Shown here piece after piece: positions 10,900-23,012 of a DNA stretch of 64,000 bases. Within the stretch, counting starts at the first letter, position 1, and each line of letters opens with the position of its first letter. Location: contig NC_084806.1 of assembly GCF_963583255.1 (NCBI RefSeq), positions 19,386,317 to 19,450,316 of the forward strand. The letters run 5' to 3'. The translations under genes and the position numbers were made by a program. The notes under the pieces are model-generated. The model was not told where the DNA came from. It made no database searches and was given only the letters and a program-made list of their open reading frames with translations. This DNA comes from Pyrus communis (lineage: Eukaryota > Streptophyta > Magnoliopsida > Rosales > Rosaceae).

Positions 10900-12520
10900 T
10901 GGAAGGTAGAAACAGCATAACAAACTGGATAATACTCAGCTTGCAAGGTCTTGTTCATCAAGCTACTTGAGACTTTGAACTTATTTGGAGAACCCTAAAG
11001 GGGTTCAGGAGGTGATGGAGATTTCCCTTGCTTGCGTAGGTCATGTCATTGACCTATCAAGATACTCGTCGCATCAACCATCTTTTGTCAGCTTCTCAAG
11101 GCATTTCTTCCACTTCTGGCAGTCATTGGTAGTATGGCCTGGTTCTTGATGGAATGTGCAATACTTTGTCTAATCTAGCCTGGTAAGATCACCCTTCATG
11201 GGTGGTGGCAGTTCGAACCAAGAAGTAAGGAATGAAGGCCCTATCTCTTAGGTGATTAGCCTTTGCTTATGCAAAGAGGATTCAACAAAGGTATAATATT
11301 TCTCAACTCACTTTGTTCTTGAGTTGAGTCTTGGTTCACCACACTCACTAGGCTTTGAATTTCATGGGTAAAGTTTTGTTTTTTGAGTGCATATAAGCAT
11401 GATTCCACCTTTTAATTGACATGTATAGATGTTACTTAAATGAACTAGTTTTCACAAATATATCCTTCAGCTTTTCCCTATGCTCGACTCTTCTATGTCA
11501 TGGTCGCGGTGCATATGGCACATTCCTGGCAAGCTAGCGGGGTTGTTCGTAGGCTGCCGGTTGAACTTGAGCCTGATTGAGTGAGTTTTTCTCCGTCCGC
11601 CTTGCTGCCTATTCTGATGTGAGGTGGATAATGCTCTTTACGAGCCTAGTTGTGAATGAACATTTTGCCTGGAAAGTTGTCCATGTTGATAATCGGAGTG
11701 TGGCCTCAACCGTGAACGTATGCTCGTCTATGGGCTTAATCGGGAGTGCATGCTCCTCCATGCGCTAAGACAAGAGTATACGTTATCCCGAGGACCTAGG
11801 CGGGAGTGTAAACTGCTAGAATGCTCAAATCTTGGCTGGTTGAAGGGCTGCTTGCCGGGACACTGCTTGAGAGATTCTTCGTCTGCCCTTGTCCTACTTC
11901 AGGACACCTCATCTGGGGCACGCTGCATCTCGGCATGCTGCAAGAGCTGATTCACCAAGATAATCTGCTGCACAAGGGTGCTTGTCAACTCTATGACTTG
12001 TAAAGAGAAGTGTTATTCACCGTTTGGGTTGGAATAGCTTGGACGGAATGCGTCTTCTTAGGTAGTGGAAGTGTGGTAAGCTCTGGGTGCAAGATTTGAA
12101 TTGGGAAATTTCAAATCTGCGGAGAAATGTGGTGAATATGCCCCCGGTTCAATTGTGGGCCTAAAAATCTAAAGTCGGGATGGTTGAACCAGTCTTGGAC
12201 CGGTGGGATATGCTTGAAGGTCTACGAGAGTGGGCTACTCAGTGTGTGGCGCATGTGCGTGCTGGGCTTGGGTTGCTCGAGCTGGCTCTTTTTGGGCTTG
12301 GGCCCGTGTGAGCTTGAATGGCACTGCTTAGGCCGTGGTCTTGGCACCATGGGCTTTACTAAAGGTGGTTGTTATGGACGCCACCATCGTAGTTGGGACG
12401 GTGCCGCCCCGTAGGGGTGGTACGCTCCACTCATCATCGTGTTGAGCCTTGTGGATCGCCGTGGTCCTAATTGTTGAACGTTGGAATTTCCATTTGTTGA
12501 GGTTCTAAATCTCTTGCCAT
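10900..12520 (-). pseudogene. gag of Tat-type Gypsy element Y, decayed
   Basis: Read on the minus strand, an ATG at 12520 opens MARDLEPQQMEIPT, which looks like a gag start just downstream of the leader. The middle (about 11560-11830) decodes in fragments as repeated SRLG/VHSRLGP-like basic repeats, which I associate with Rosaceae Tat gag. At 11119-11160 a zinc-knuckle-like motif reads CTFHQEPGHTTNDC (C-x2-H-x4-H-x4-C), followed by WKKCLEKLTKDG. Several frameshifts and stops break it. Plus-strand frames over this region are shadows. Around 11325-11420 a short piece resembles the tail of the SIRE-like LTR (+). Confidence 0.55.
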
Positions 12521-12925
12521 TGTATTTTTCTTATATGTTTTATCGAAGAATTTTTATAAATAAAAATTCCAAGAATAAGAACGTATGAAAAATCTACAAA
12601 CGAACAAGAAAACGAAAAACCTTGAATGCGAGAGTCTTCTATAAGTGTGTGACTCAAACTCTCAATGAAAACACCAATTTATGGATGCAAATTTCCGCCT
12701 TCTTCTTTTTGGACGAAAATGCACCTACAAAACAATTAACACCTTAGGTGAAGGGCAAGAGCCTTACGTGCCCACGATGAATGCGGGGGTTTGGCCGAAG
12801 AACCTCAGATGCCAAAGTTAGAATTTGAGGGAAAAGTGTTCGGAGAAATTTGGAGAATTTAGCAAGAGAGTTGGAATTAGATTTTTCAAGAAATGAGGTG
12901 ATATTATGTCAAAATAATGTCTTGC
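12521..12925 (-). mobile_element. leader and LTR 3' part of Gypsy element Y
   Basis: On the minus strand the LTR seems to end near 12685 and is followed by a primer-site-like region (aattggtgttttcattgaga) typical of the Tat leader. The gag ATG then follows at 12520. The LTR itself is interrupted at 12925 by the chromovirus-type solo LTR and resumes at 18515-18767. Joining the two halves gives roughly 490 bp. The LTR end is inferred from the leader and was not checked against a second LTR. Confidence 0.5.
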
Positions 12926-13209
12926 TGACACACCCCGACCCGGAATGTCCACTAAGACCCCAAATCGAGCTGTGTTGCCTGACACCTGGAAGGTGACGAA
13001 GCCATAAAGTGTGATAGTGTATAAAATGTGAATAAATTTGAATCTAAAAGTGTCTAAATACCAGAGTGCGCTACAAGTGGGAGCGAACCCATTTCACACG
13101 CGATGCCAGAGCATAAGTAAAGTACAGTAGTGTGGGTAAGAATCATACCCCTAAAAGTAGCCACCAATACTAAGATTAGCCATATATCCTCGTCGATATA
13201 TGTTGTTGT

Positions 13210-15088
13210 CTTCCTTCCTAGTGCTAAAACATGTTTAGTATAATGGCACAAGTAAGGGTGTCGAATCCACAGGGACTAATTGGACCTATATAATCACTTG
13301 TTTTGCAAGAACTCGTTACTAGAGAAATAAAACTAATCAATGTAGGCAGATTTGTTGTTGTAACTTGAAAACATAAGGAAATGAAGTAAACACAAATAAA
13401 TGAATCAACAACTAATAAAATGGAATAGTATCAATGGAGATGAAGCTAGGGATTCGATTTCACCATTGCTAAACCAAGTCCATGTTTGTTAAATCAGTTT
13501 ATACTCAGTCATCTACCTATTTCTTGAGTTTGTTTCACTTGGATATGATCAACCATATGATCTGTGGATTTGATCAAATGTCTCTAATCATGAACCTAAT
13601 TGTGATGTGCAACTTTGGTTCCTAATCAAGATTATGTAGTGCACAAGAAACTTTCATAAAACCCAAGGGAACACTCGGCAGGATGTTTGCAAAACATTCC
13701 CTTCGTTCATTCACATATCCACCAAGATTATGCATGATGTGTGCTTTAATCTTGGCTAAACAACCTGTGGTTAACTCAAATGATGATCAAGCATTAAAAT
13801 CAACTCACTAAGTCACAATTAAACTAGAGAATGAAACAAGAAATAAATAGACTAACTGAGAATTCTGAATTAACTACATGGCAATCTTGCAAGGCTACAT
13901 CGAATCCCTAGAGAGAGATTAGTTACACTTCATGTTTACAAAAGGTTTGACATAATAATAAATAACATGAGTGAACATAGAATTAATAAGAAGAAACCCT
14001 TGAAGCAAAACTGATGTTGAAATCCTTTAAGAGTGGCCTTCGGTGTTGGTTCTCCAAGTGTGATGTACAGGAAATGGATCGGCTTAAGGTTGGATGTTCT
14101 CTGCAAATGGGAGAGCAAATGGACAGAGATGGAGCGGCTTAGAATGTGTGAATCATGGAATGATCGAAGAACCCCAGAGAAGTGAGTTTGCACGGTTTTT
14201 ATAGAAGGGAAATGTCACTGCCATCATTAAGAATGGAGCTGGAACTGCACATGTGAGATGGAAGTGCATAAGTGAGCTGGAATGAGTGGGTTTCTGGGGT
14301 GGTGGATGCACGGCACTAGGGAAATATGCATGCATATGGCTATTTTAATTGATCATGCATGTGTATTGGCTGCAAAGCTGAAATGGACAACCTGGAATTG
14401 GGTGTACAAATCTGGAAAGGGTATGAAAGTGCACGGCATGGGCAAGAGGGAGTTGGAATGGCATAATGTGAGCTGGAACTGCATGGAATGGATGGATTTC
14501 TGGGATGGTGGATGCACGGCACAAAGATAATATGCATGTATGTGGTTTATTTAATCAAAGGTGCATGTGCAATGTCTGCAACAAAGGAGTGGACAACCTG
14601 GAATTGGTTGTACCAAGCTGGAACAAGGGATGAAAATGCACGGCATGGTGTGTGATGTTGATGTAAAAGTGGCTGAATGGTTTAATTAATGGGAGTGGAT
14701 ATTTTTGGTGCAAAAGGGAGCTGGACAAGGCAAGGGAATACACGGCACAAGTTATGTGGAATAAGCAAGGTGTCCGAATGTTTTTGCCTTGTTTAGAACC
14801 ACCCAATGTGACTCCAATGCACCACTTTCCTAACACATCTTCTCCTGAATTTCAGCAGCCACATTAGTCCTAGATTCCTCATTTGGACTTCAAATTAATT
14901 CCCAAGAATCCTTTCCACGTTTGTAATAATGCTCAGCTACCAAAGGCGTGCTTTTGCTTCATTTGCCTTCCAATTGATCTTATTACACACTTAGCTGCAC
15001 ACTAACACCAAATAATGTAAAATGCAACTAGTTTAATCCAAAACATCACAAAGACGCCAAATAAGGAAGATATAAATGCATGCAAAAT
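13210..15088 (-). mobile_element. non-autonomous element nested in the solo LTR
   Basis: This block has no counterpart in the other chromovirus LTRs. It starts near tgttgttgtcttcc and ends with atgtgccttatca. In reverse it begins tgataaggcacattttgcatg, and it contains aagggtgtcgaatccacagg at 13252-13271, two landmarks I associate with a common non-coding plant retroelement. Flanks atata (left) and ataca (right) could be a TSD with one mismatch, so the boundaries are provisional. It has no coding capacity. Frames at 13936-14836 are shadows over an internal 206-bp repeat. Confidence 0.45.
14285..14690. repeat. 206-bp direct repeat, two copies
   Basis: ggtggatgcacggca occurs at 14301 and 14507, and ggacaacctggaattgg at 14385 and 14591. 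Both pairs are offset by 206 bp. The copies also share the gcatggaatg and gtgagctggaactgc words. They are diverged by point changes and small indels. The duplication is internal to the nested non-coding element. Confidence 0.8.
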
Positions 15089-15245
15089 GTGCCTTATCAA
15101 TACAAACTCAGCAGTTAAAACCTGAAGGGGGTACAAAACAGAAAGTGTGAGTAAGCAGTAAAACAAAAGCTTCCCAAAACTATTACCTTTCTAACAGTAA
15201 TAACCCCTCACTGTAATTCCCTTATCGTTTTCTATAGGACAATAC

Positions 15246-15246
15246 T

Positions 15247-15293
<47 letters not shown>
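15246..15293. repeat. compound (AC)n(AT)n microsatellite
   Basis: An uninterrupted acacacac run is followed by a long atatatat run. It lies within the right arm of the chromovirus-type solo LTR, just outside the 340/348-bp triplication. It has no other meaning visible in sequence. Confidence 0.95.
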
Positions 15294-15298
<5 letters not shown>

Positions 15299-15440
15299 CC
15301 ACCCATGCTAAAAAATGGCCAAAACCACGGGTATGCCGTGTCCATAGACTCTACAATGCATTAACAAGTAGGCCAAATGAACTTAATCAATATAAAATGA
15401 TACATCAGTCGGAATCACCAAACGTGACCCATACGACTGT

Positions 15441-16477
15441 ACTCATATCTCATCAATCAATGCAAGCATATAAGTCCGGAGTCATCTCTAGTGACCTGTA
15501 CGACTTATCCATATCTCATCAAGCATTCCTGCACACAAGTCGAAACCACCTCTAGTGGTCTGTACGACAGGACTGGGTGTATATAAGTGCGCTCAAGTGC
15601 TACGGTCACGTGAAGGCTAGGCAAATAATCGCGGGTCACCTACGAGTCGGAACCACCTATAGTGGTATGTGCATGTGCACCTACCTTGAGTCCAAGGTGA
15701 GCGTAAGGTGCGGGAGGTGAACATCACATGAAGGACTGTGCCCTGGCCACGGGCGGGAGCACTAACACCGGAGTGCAGGTACCCATATCTCATCAATCAA
15801 TACTAGCATACAAGTCAGGAGTCACCTATAGTGACCTGTACGACTTAATCTATAGCTCATCAAACATCCCTACACACGAGTCGGAACCACCTCTAGTGGT
15901 CTATACGACAGGACTGGGTGTAAATAAGTACGCTTAAGTGCTACAATCACATAAAGACTGGGCGAATAATCGCGGGTCACCTACGAGTCGGAACCACCTA
16001 TAGTGGTCTATACGACAAGCCTATGCACCTACCTTGAGTCCAAGGTGAGCGTAAGGTGCGGGAGGTGAACATCACATGAAGGACTGTGCCCTGGCCACGG
16101 GCGGGAGCACTAACACCGGAGTGCAGGTACCCATATCTCATCAATCAATACTAGCATACAAGTCAGGAGTCACCTATAGTGACCTGTACGACTTAATCTA
16201 TAGCTCATCAAACATCCCTACACACGAGTCGGAACCACCTCTAGTGGTCTATACGACAGGACTGGGTGTAAATAAGTACGCTTAAGTGCTACGATCACAT
16301 AAAGACTGGGCGAATAATCGCGGGTCACCTACGAGTCGGAACCACCTATAGTGGTCTATACGACAAGCCTATGCACCTACCTTGAGTCCAAGGTGAGCGT
16401 AAGGTGCGAGAGGTGAACATCACGTGAAAGACTGTGCCCTGGCCACGGGCAGGAGCACTAACACCGGGGTGCAGGTT
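15441..16477. repeat. triplicated 340/348-bp block in the solo LTR
   Basis: The anchor catatctcatcaatcaat occurs at 15444, 15784 and 16132, giving spacings of 340 and 348 bp. The last copy ends at about 16477. Copies 2 and 3 are almost identical (identical 69-codon frames at 15728 and 16076), whereas copy 1 is clearly diverged. The duplication of copy 2 into 3 is therefore much younger. Each unit carries two to three hairpins (aaccacctctagtggtc type) and the ccttgagtccaaggtgagcg block. The open frames here are chance readings inside an LTR. Confidence 0.9.
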
Positions 16478-18514
16478 TATGAGCTCTCAATGTATCTCAA
16501 TATAACATGTACAACTTATGGCAACCATTACGACAGTATCGAAGTTGCCTAACATATAAATGTAGTCATGCTATAACTCCATCGATTCAATTAATACCAT
16601 AAACTCACCTGAACTTACCTGGGTGTCCTGCGTTCACCTTTGCACTTGAAAGCATTCCCAATAATTATGTGCAAGTAATATACATATGGATATACCATGA
16701 TGCAATCTAATACTCAACCATGTCATAGCATTTTCAATTATATACAATACGGTGTGAAACGTACAACCAATAACGCCCTACTCCCGAACTACTTATTTTC
16801 AGGGATAATTATCCATGACAACCCAATTAACACTAATTTAACTAACTAATTCACAAAACTAAAACTTGCCTTTACCAATTTCCTTCGCATTACTAGTTTC
16901 CCAAATAAGGCTTTTGTCTCAAATATATTATGGATGCATCTAACGTCTCGTTAGACTGCCTACGTACCCTAAATAAGGATCAAGCCATTCGTAGTTCATA
17001 TTAGTACTTCAAGCATTCACAATAATTATATGAAGGTAATATACCTAATCAATTTAAAAGTGTCGATGGAACTATCAATAATATGTACGATAAAAGGAAA
17101 AGGTCCACTCACCTGGAGTCTACGCTATGATTCTCTAGCGCACACATCGAGGCATCCTGAATGATTAGTGCCTGTGACCAATTATCGAATCACATCTCAA
17201 AATTCTTATCAGTAGAATATGTAATTCACATAAAACACAACCTCAAGGGCATTCTAAAATAGTTTGAGACCCATTGACCACAAGTCAACAATCGATCAAA
17301 GATCGACGGTAGGGTCACAACCCTGTATAACTCGAACTGGAAGATCCGCATATCAGATTTCCAATCTGCAACTCCCAACGATCCATAATATGTTTCTAGA
17401 ATAACATATTAAAATTTCATTACGATCCAACGGTCGGATCTCCACCAATTGCCCAAAACCAAGTGGCGGTTAACATTTATTTTACTAACTTACAAATCCA
17501 ATTCAGGAAGATCCGTACGTTGGATTCCTGATCTATAAATTCCTATGATATTTAAATATTACGTATTATAATGTATCAAAGTTTGGTGACGATACCATGG
17601 TTGGATCGTATCGTAACGAATTTAGGTTCCAACGATCAACCTACGTCATTCAAATAACAAAACTAAATTTAAGAAATTCGACATAGCCTAAAAATAGCTT
17701 TGGTGGCCCATTGGCCATGCGCCGTAGCACGCGCCGCAGCGGGTGGCAGTCGGCCACCCCGACCCGCCGGAAAATCCAACTATTTCCAAAAATTCTCAAA
17801 CTTCACATAAATGAAGATCTCATTGAGTGGAGCAACTTTCATACCTGCCATGAAGTCCAAAAGTGGATGGAAAATGGTCAATTTTTCCCACAAAGCCAAC
17901 GGGTGCCTAAAACTTCCCGACGTCGATTCGTCGTCTACAGTGGCCTCAAACCACCACATACCGTGTTTAATCAAGGTGGTTCCTGGGTGGGTTTGGTAGA
18001 GGGGAATGTGAGCTTTAAGATGGTGGTGGTGGCGTCGAAAATATCCATCGGAGTTGGCCGGAATAGGCCTTGGAAAATGGGTGGTTGCGAGGGGAAAAAT
18101 GCACGGGAAAGCTGGGAGCTTTCTTCTTTTTTTTTTTTTTTTTTTTCCTTTTTTTTTCTTCTTCTTTCTTTCTGATTGGCTGAAGGCTTTCCTCCTCTCC
18201 TCTAATTGGTTCCTTGTCCCTTTAATTTAATTGGTCCACTATTCCCACAAGGTGGGAATTTAAATAATTTATAACTAAACTTTAAATAACCATTTTCAAA
18301 CGTCCATAACTGTACTGTTATAATCCAGACTCGCAAACAGCTTTCACCTATGCGTTCACACCAACGAGTACTACGAGAATATGTTAAAAGAATAAGTCAT
18401 ACATCTCTCTAGACGATGGTCAACATAAGTCAAAATCTTTGCCTCTATGGCATTTTCGTAAATTCACGCTTTTAAAATAAAATAAAAACGTAAAATTTGG
18501 AACGGGGTGTCACA
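16478..18514 (-). other. right arm of the solo LTR, no gene
   Basis: Non-coding LTR sequence. A 154-codon frame at 17711-18175 runs into a poly-T tract (18128-18170) and has no recognisable domain. Frames in this position are carried by the LTR and I do not call a gene. cggtcggatctccacc near 17430 and the neighbouring ccaacgatc blocks look like ordinary chromovirus LTR text. Confidence 0.6.
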
Positions 18515-18767
18515 CTTGCAATCAATTAGGAAATTAATTAGAAAATTAATCCTATTTTGAATGAATAATTGAAGGTTACCTTGTGGGAAGGATTTGATGA
18601 GGATGGAAGAACTAGGTTTTGAATAAATACCTATTTTGATCACTTTTGACCTTGATTGAGTTGTGATTGTCCACTGCTTACGCGTAGGAGTTCTTGTGTG
18701 CCTCGAGGGTAATTTTTTCTTTTTAACCGAAGAATCCACGTGTCGCCTCGATTATTTTTGGCTCCAC
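18515..18767 (-). mobile_element. LTR 5' part of Gypsy element Y
   Basis: On the minus strand the LTR appears to begin TGTGGAGCCAAAAATAATCG at 18767. It continues to the CTTGC target duplication at 18515-18519, where the solo LTR was inserted, and resumes at 12925. Just upstream on the minus strand, decayed pol of element X1 ends, so element Y probably inserted into X1. The start is inferred from the TG dinucleotide and the end of X1 homology. Confidence 0.45.
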
Positions 18768-18860
18768 ACCTTGTATCACCTTCACTTATTCTCTGTAGAA
18801 TTTTAAGCATTGGTGAAGGGTGGATGGCACCACTCCATTCTCATGGAACCAAGGCCTTCC

Positions 18861-19496
18861 TTAGAGCAAGCGATAGAAAGTTCTTTCGTCAATCACATGG
18901 AATAGTGTGCTTGACTTGAGTTCGCCAATGGTCATCTCGACTTGGAATGTACCCATTGCTCTTTGTCCTTCTTGGTTAAAACCTTGAATTAGAAGGCGGC
19001 TTTGGGATAATTCATCCACCTTGATGTCGATTATGGTCATTGTTGACTTTGGCATCATGTTTATGGTCGATCCACCATCCACAAGCCTACGGTTGATTTT
19101 GTTCTCTCTTACGTAACTAGAGACAAAGAGAGGACGATTGTGAGGCTTTAACCCTAGTAGCAAGTCTTTGTCAGTGAAGTTGATTGCGTCATGGGTGGCA
19201 CAACATGTGGCATATTCATGTGGCCAAAGTTTCAAGCCTTTATCCTTGCTTTCTTGCACCTCATGGTCGTCGGGACTTACCAAGACTAGTACTAGTGCTT
19301 TTCGCATCTCCTTGGGCAATCGTACTGCCTCCTCGATGCTAAAGTGTGCCAGCAGGCTTTCTTTAGGCATGGGAGTTTTCTTTTGCTCTATGACCATAGC
19401 TTTGCCTTTCGAGGGTTTTTTTATCTTTATTTCAACCATGTGGCAGGCAACGGTAATGCACTGTCGGAAGAAGTCATTCGGGAAGTACTTATGCAA
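18861..19496 (-). pseudogene. Gypsy (Tat lineage, element X1) retroviral-type protease
   Basis: A 211-codon open frame encodes the gag-pol junction and aspartic protease of element X1. The active-site region reads RLVDGGSTINMMP (about residues 137-149), the DGGS variant usual in Tat elements rather than DSG or DTG. The C-terminal flank has QVEMTIGELKSSTLFHVID. Upstream gag is shattered. Downstream the frame breaks near GRPWLHENG-like text, and RT is absent because element Y begins at 18767. It would act as a homodimer cleaving the polyprotein. In this truncated copy it is surely inactive. Confidence 0.75.
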
Positions 19497-21143
19497 GTAG
19501 ACGGGAATGCATGGATATTACTCCATAGGTTCCCCAGCGTACGTTGGTTTAGCAGCTTTTACGTTTCTTTTGGGTTTCCTATTTTTGCGACGGTGGTGCT
19601 TTCTCCCTTGTTCCACCTTTGGCCGTGTGACTTGTGCTCTTGGCTTTCTTGTCTTTTTGTAGGTCACCAACGTCTACCTTTCTTCATTGTTGGTAGGTAC
19701 ATCTTGGTCGTTTGCCCCTAGCGTCGGTTGTGCAGAAAGTGTCGTGCAGCTTGAGCATGGACGGGAGTGGGCATGCGTCACTTGGAAAGGCACATAATCG
19801 AAGGATCCAAACACAATCGTAGTAGTGTGAGTTGCGACCATGTCTTCAAGGTTAATCTCAATTTGCCCTTATTATGCCAGCTTCATGATGAGCGACTTGA
19901 GGACGAAGCATTTGCCAACCAGATCACTCACGATACGATGGTATTTACAGTACCTAGGATTGTTAATGCGATTCATCTCTTCGGGGCGCTTGCATTTAGG
20001 TAACTCAATCACCTACATTTCCAGCAAGTCATCTAGCATTGCAGCCACTTTAGAATCAGGAAAATGGTACGTCTTCCACTCTAGTTCCCTTAAGGTGTTT
20101 TTGTACCTGTCTTAGGTATGAGAAGGCTCACCTCTCTTTATCTCATTCGTTCTTTTTTCGGAGGAAATCTTAAAGGGTGCGGATGAGGGCTTGATGGAGG
20201 TAGTGTTGACGGTAAAAGCTTCCTTGGCGGGCTTCTTCCCAGTCTTGTAGACCTTCAGACTAAACACCTTGTCTTTCTTGAACTTGATGAATGGCTATTT
20301 TTCCCATGATTAGCAATACTTAGCTCATTTCAAAAAGCTGATATTTGCAATCCAGACTTAATAAACGCCATCTGTGGATGTAATCGACGACAAGTTCGTC
20401 CTTCCACTACTTCGTATTTGTCAGCTCCAGCATGCTTACAATGCGGTGATTATTGTAGAAGTGGTTAAGGAATTCCCTTTCAAGCTAATCCCAGTTATTG
20501 ATAGATTCGGGCTCGAGGTCGGCATACCAATCAAAGGCCTTAACTTTCAGTGAACGCATGAATTATTTGATGAGGTAGTCTCCCTTTGTCCCATCGTTGT
20601 TGCAAGTTTCGATGAAATGGGAAATATGTTGTTTGGGATTGCCTTTTCCATCAAATTGCATGAATTTTGGCGGCTGATAACCCCTTAGCATCCTCAAGGC
20701 ATCAATCTTCTTAAAATAAGGCTTTGAATACAACATAGAGTCATGTGAGCTCCCTTCATACTATGTCTTGATGGTACTAGTGATCATCTCCTGCAGCTGC
20801 TGGATAGAAAAAGATCCCATGAGCGTCGTTGCTTGGTCCAGCTTCTCCTCGACTTTTTTTATAGGAGGCTCCTCATCTTCATCAATTTCCTTCTTTTGTA
20901 GGTCAACCTTTGGGTCATGGTCAGCTTTTTCGTCGTCCTGTGCCTCTAGTCGGTTGACGAGTATGGTAATTTGCAAGTTCTTTTCCTCCACGGTCTGTGT
21001 TAGCCTTGCAATTGCTTCATTCATTTGAGCTAGCTACTCCCCGATGGAAGTTGCACTAGTAATCATAACTTGCATGGCTACAGGATACGAGATGTTACTT
21101 GAGTCGGCATCAGAAGTCAATGACTCAAAGTACCTCCTTGGGC
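19497..21143 (-). pseudogene. Gypsy element X1 gag, central and C-terminal part, decayed
   Basis: The minus-strand frame at 20761-21024 encodes a charged coiled-coil-like segment (ARLTQTVEEKNLQITILVNR, DPKVDLQKKEIDEDEEP). The same segment is recognisable in copy X2 at 33435-33690 (+), which confirms it as a repeat family and not a host gene. From 20760 down to 19500 the capsid region is broken into short frames. QFDGKG...HFIETCN-like text is visible around 20590-20660. The plus-strand frames here are antisense shadows. Confidence 0.6.
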
Positions 21144-21148
21144 TTTCT

Positions 21149-23007
21149 TGTTGGAAGTATGCCCACAAAGCCATTCATTTGATGTAATAACTTTTGGAAT
21201 ACTTATTATGTTAAACTATTATATGTTCAATGAAGGGCAAAGCTTATTATTAATCACTTTTTATTGTATTATGTGTTTAAGCAATAAGGGAATCCAAGGA
21301 ATGTATTTAATCTAAGAGAGAAGTGATTTAAGTAAGTTAGATTAACGAGACCTTTCTTTTATGTTCATTCCTAAAACGTTCCTAGCCATAGGATTGCCAA
21401 TTGGGCATTGACAATCCACTAAGGTTAGTATGTGTTATGTTAACTCAAGCACGAGTATGACTAGTCTCAAGTCATTTAGTGTTGGACACTGAGACAAACA
21501 CATAGGTGCTCAAAAGGTAATTCAGTACAGTAAACAACGATCAAAAAGAAGTTCGAACATACATGTCATGTAAGAACTCATAAGTTGCAATATGCAAAGT
21601 AGTCCTTTGACTTGAGGCATCATAGATGACTAATGGTTAGGTCCTTAATCTTTGATCATGTCAAAAGCATTCCATCGAAAGTGTCCACAGCATTGTTGGG
21701 ATCAAGCTATCTAGTCATGTAGGTATATGAATGCACAACAAGGGATCTCTAACCTTCCATGGTGGAGGAAGAAGACTCTAAGATATGATTCAAGAGTCTT
21801 TTGCCAAAGCATACGAATATGACTTAGGAAGTTTGTTCCAAATCATATTCAATTGAATTATACAGAGAAGTATCATATTGGATAGTAGACATGAAACAAA
21901 CTTTCACTCAAACAATGTGATTAAGAGTATTGTATTAGACAATGACCATATTGCGTTGTAATTGTAACTAGATAGGTTCTCCAACCACTTTTACTTAGCT
22001 TGGGTAGCCATGACATACTGCTAGGTGTCACTCATAGTTTGTGGAATCCTTGAGGATTAGTAAACACTAGTCTTTATCAAAGGGAGAATTGAAATGTAGT
22101 TTCAATTCACAATCAATTGTTAAGAGTAACAATCGCCCACTGCCTCACTAATTGGAACCTAATGGATCGTATACCGAGTAAGGATGAAAGTGAAGAAATA
22201 TAAATGAGATGGATAAGCAATTAAATAGTTTAATTGAGAATGGTCAAGAATATTAATTAGTTAATTAATCTTACAAAATGTTCGTATTGGGCTTTTAAGT
22301 TGGTTTGGGGTTTCGGGGCCCAAAAAGGTTTTTGGTCCTCAAGGCCCATTGAGTTTAGGTTGTGTGACAACTAAATGGAAATTAGCCCAATAACTAAGTC
22401 AAAAACCGGCCATAGGGTGAGTGGATGCAAACTTGGCTTAATTGCAAGTTTGCCACTTAGATGTGAGGTGGTATTAAGGCAACTTTGTAGCCATTCTCTC
22501 ACTAGGGTTTTCTTGGGTCAAAGAAGAGAAGCCTTTTCTCTCTTTTTCTTTATAGAGGCAGGCCACTTAGGGGTGGGATAGCTACCAATCTTTCTTCCTC
22601 TAAGTCAACTATTTCATCTTTACACCTCATCTTTGGTGTGGAGACTTAGAGACACCAAACCTTTGGTGTTCTTGGAGATACTTTCCTCACATCCTTAAGG
22701 AGCAAAGGAGAATCAAAAGGAAGAAAGATCACAAGAAAGATCTAAGGAGCTAGGAGGTGACTTGAAGGCCCTCCACTTGGGTGAATCCCTTGTGTAAAGA
22801 AGGATGAGCTTTAAGGGTAATGAATCTCAAAATTCTTCCTTCTCTTTAATATTGTTAAAGAGTCTTGTGGTTCACCATTCACTAGGCTTTAAAAGTCATG
22901 GGTTTTAGAATTGTTTTTTAATGTGTGCCTACTTTAAACTGTTATTAGTTTGCTTATGTGTTCAAATGTTCTTACATGTTCTTAGCTAGGAAAAAAAATT
23001 TCCTTCA
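21149..23007 (+). mobile_element. SIRE-like solo LTR with 5-bp TSD
   Basis: The target duplication TTTCT (21144-21148 and 23008-23012) exactly brackets a 1859-bp LTR. It starts TGTTGGAAGTATGCCC and ends ATTTCCTTCA. It lies in the gag of element X1: reading across the insertion on the minus strand restores the gaagaaagc context seen intact in copy X2 near 33301. No internal region, primer site or PPT is present, so it is a solo LTR. Fragments of the same LTR family lie at 1885-2968 and 10015-10865. I assign it to the SIRE/Maximus-like Copia group from the start of the LTR only. Confidence 0.85.
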
Positions 23008-23012
23008 TTTCT

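Larger units (their letters stand above)
12926..18514 (-). mobile_element. chromovirus-type solo LTR, reverse orientation, with nested insert
   Basis: Target duplication CTTGC flanks it (12921-12925 and 18515-18519). The plus-strand termini are tgacacaccccgacc and ggaacggggtgtcaca, i.e. TG...CA with a short imperfect inverted repeat. The order of internal landmarks matches, in reverse, the LTRs of the Tekay-like element at 45241-54168. These include cgcgggtcacctacgagtcgg, the ggaccacctctagtggtc hairpins and ggtgcgggaggtgaacatcac. No internal (gag/pol) region exists between the termini, so it is a solo LTR. Its size is inflated by an inner element (about 13210-15088) and a triplication (15441-16477). 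It splits the LTR of Gypsy element Y. Confidence 0.75.

Noticed and set aside
15728..16285. Two identical 69-codon frames (15728 and 16076)
   Set aside because: They are identical because the 348-bp block is duplicated. The sequence is LTR, and the frame contains hairpin text.
17711..18175. 154-codon open frame
   Set aside because: It lies in the arm of a solo LTR, ends in a poly-T-encoded F run and shows no domain.
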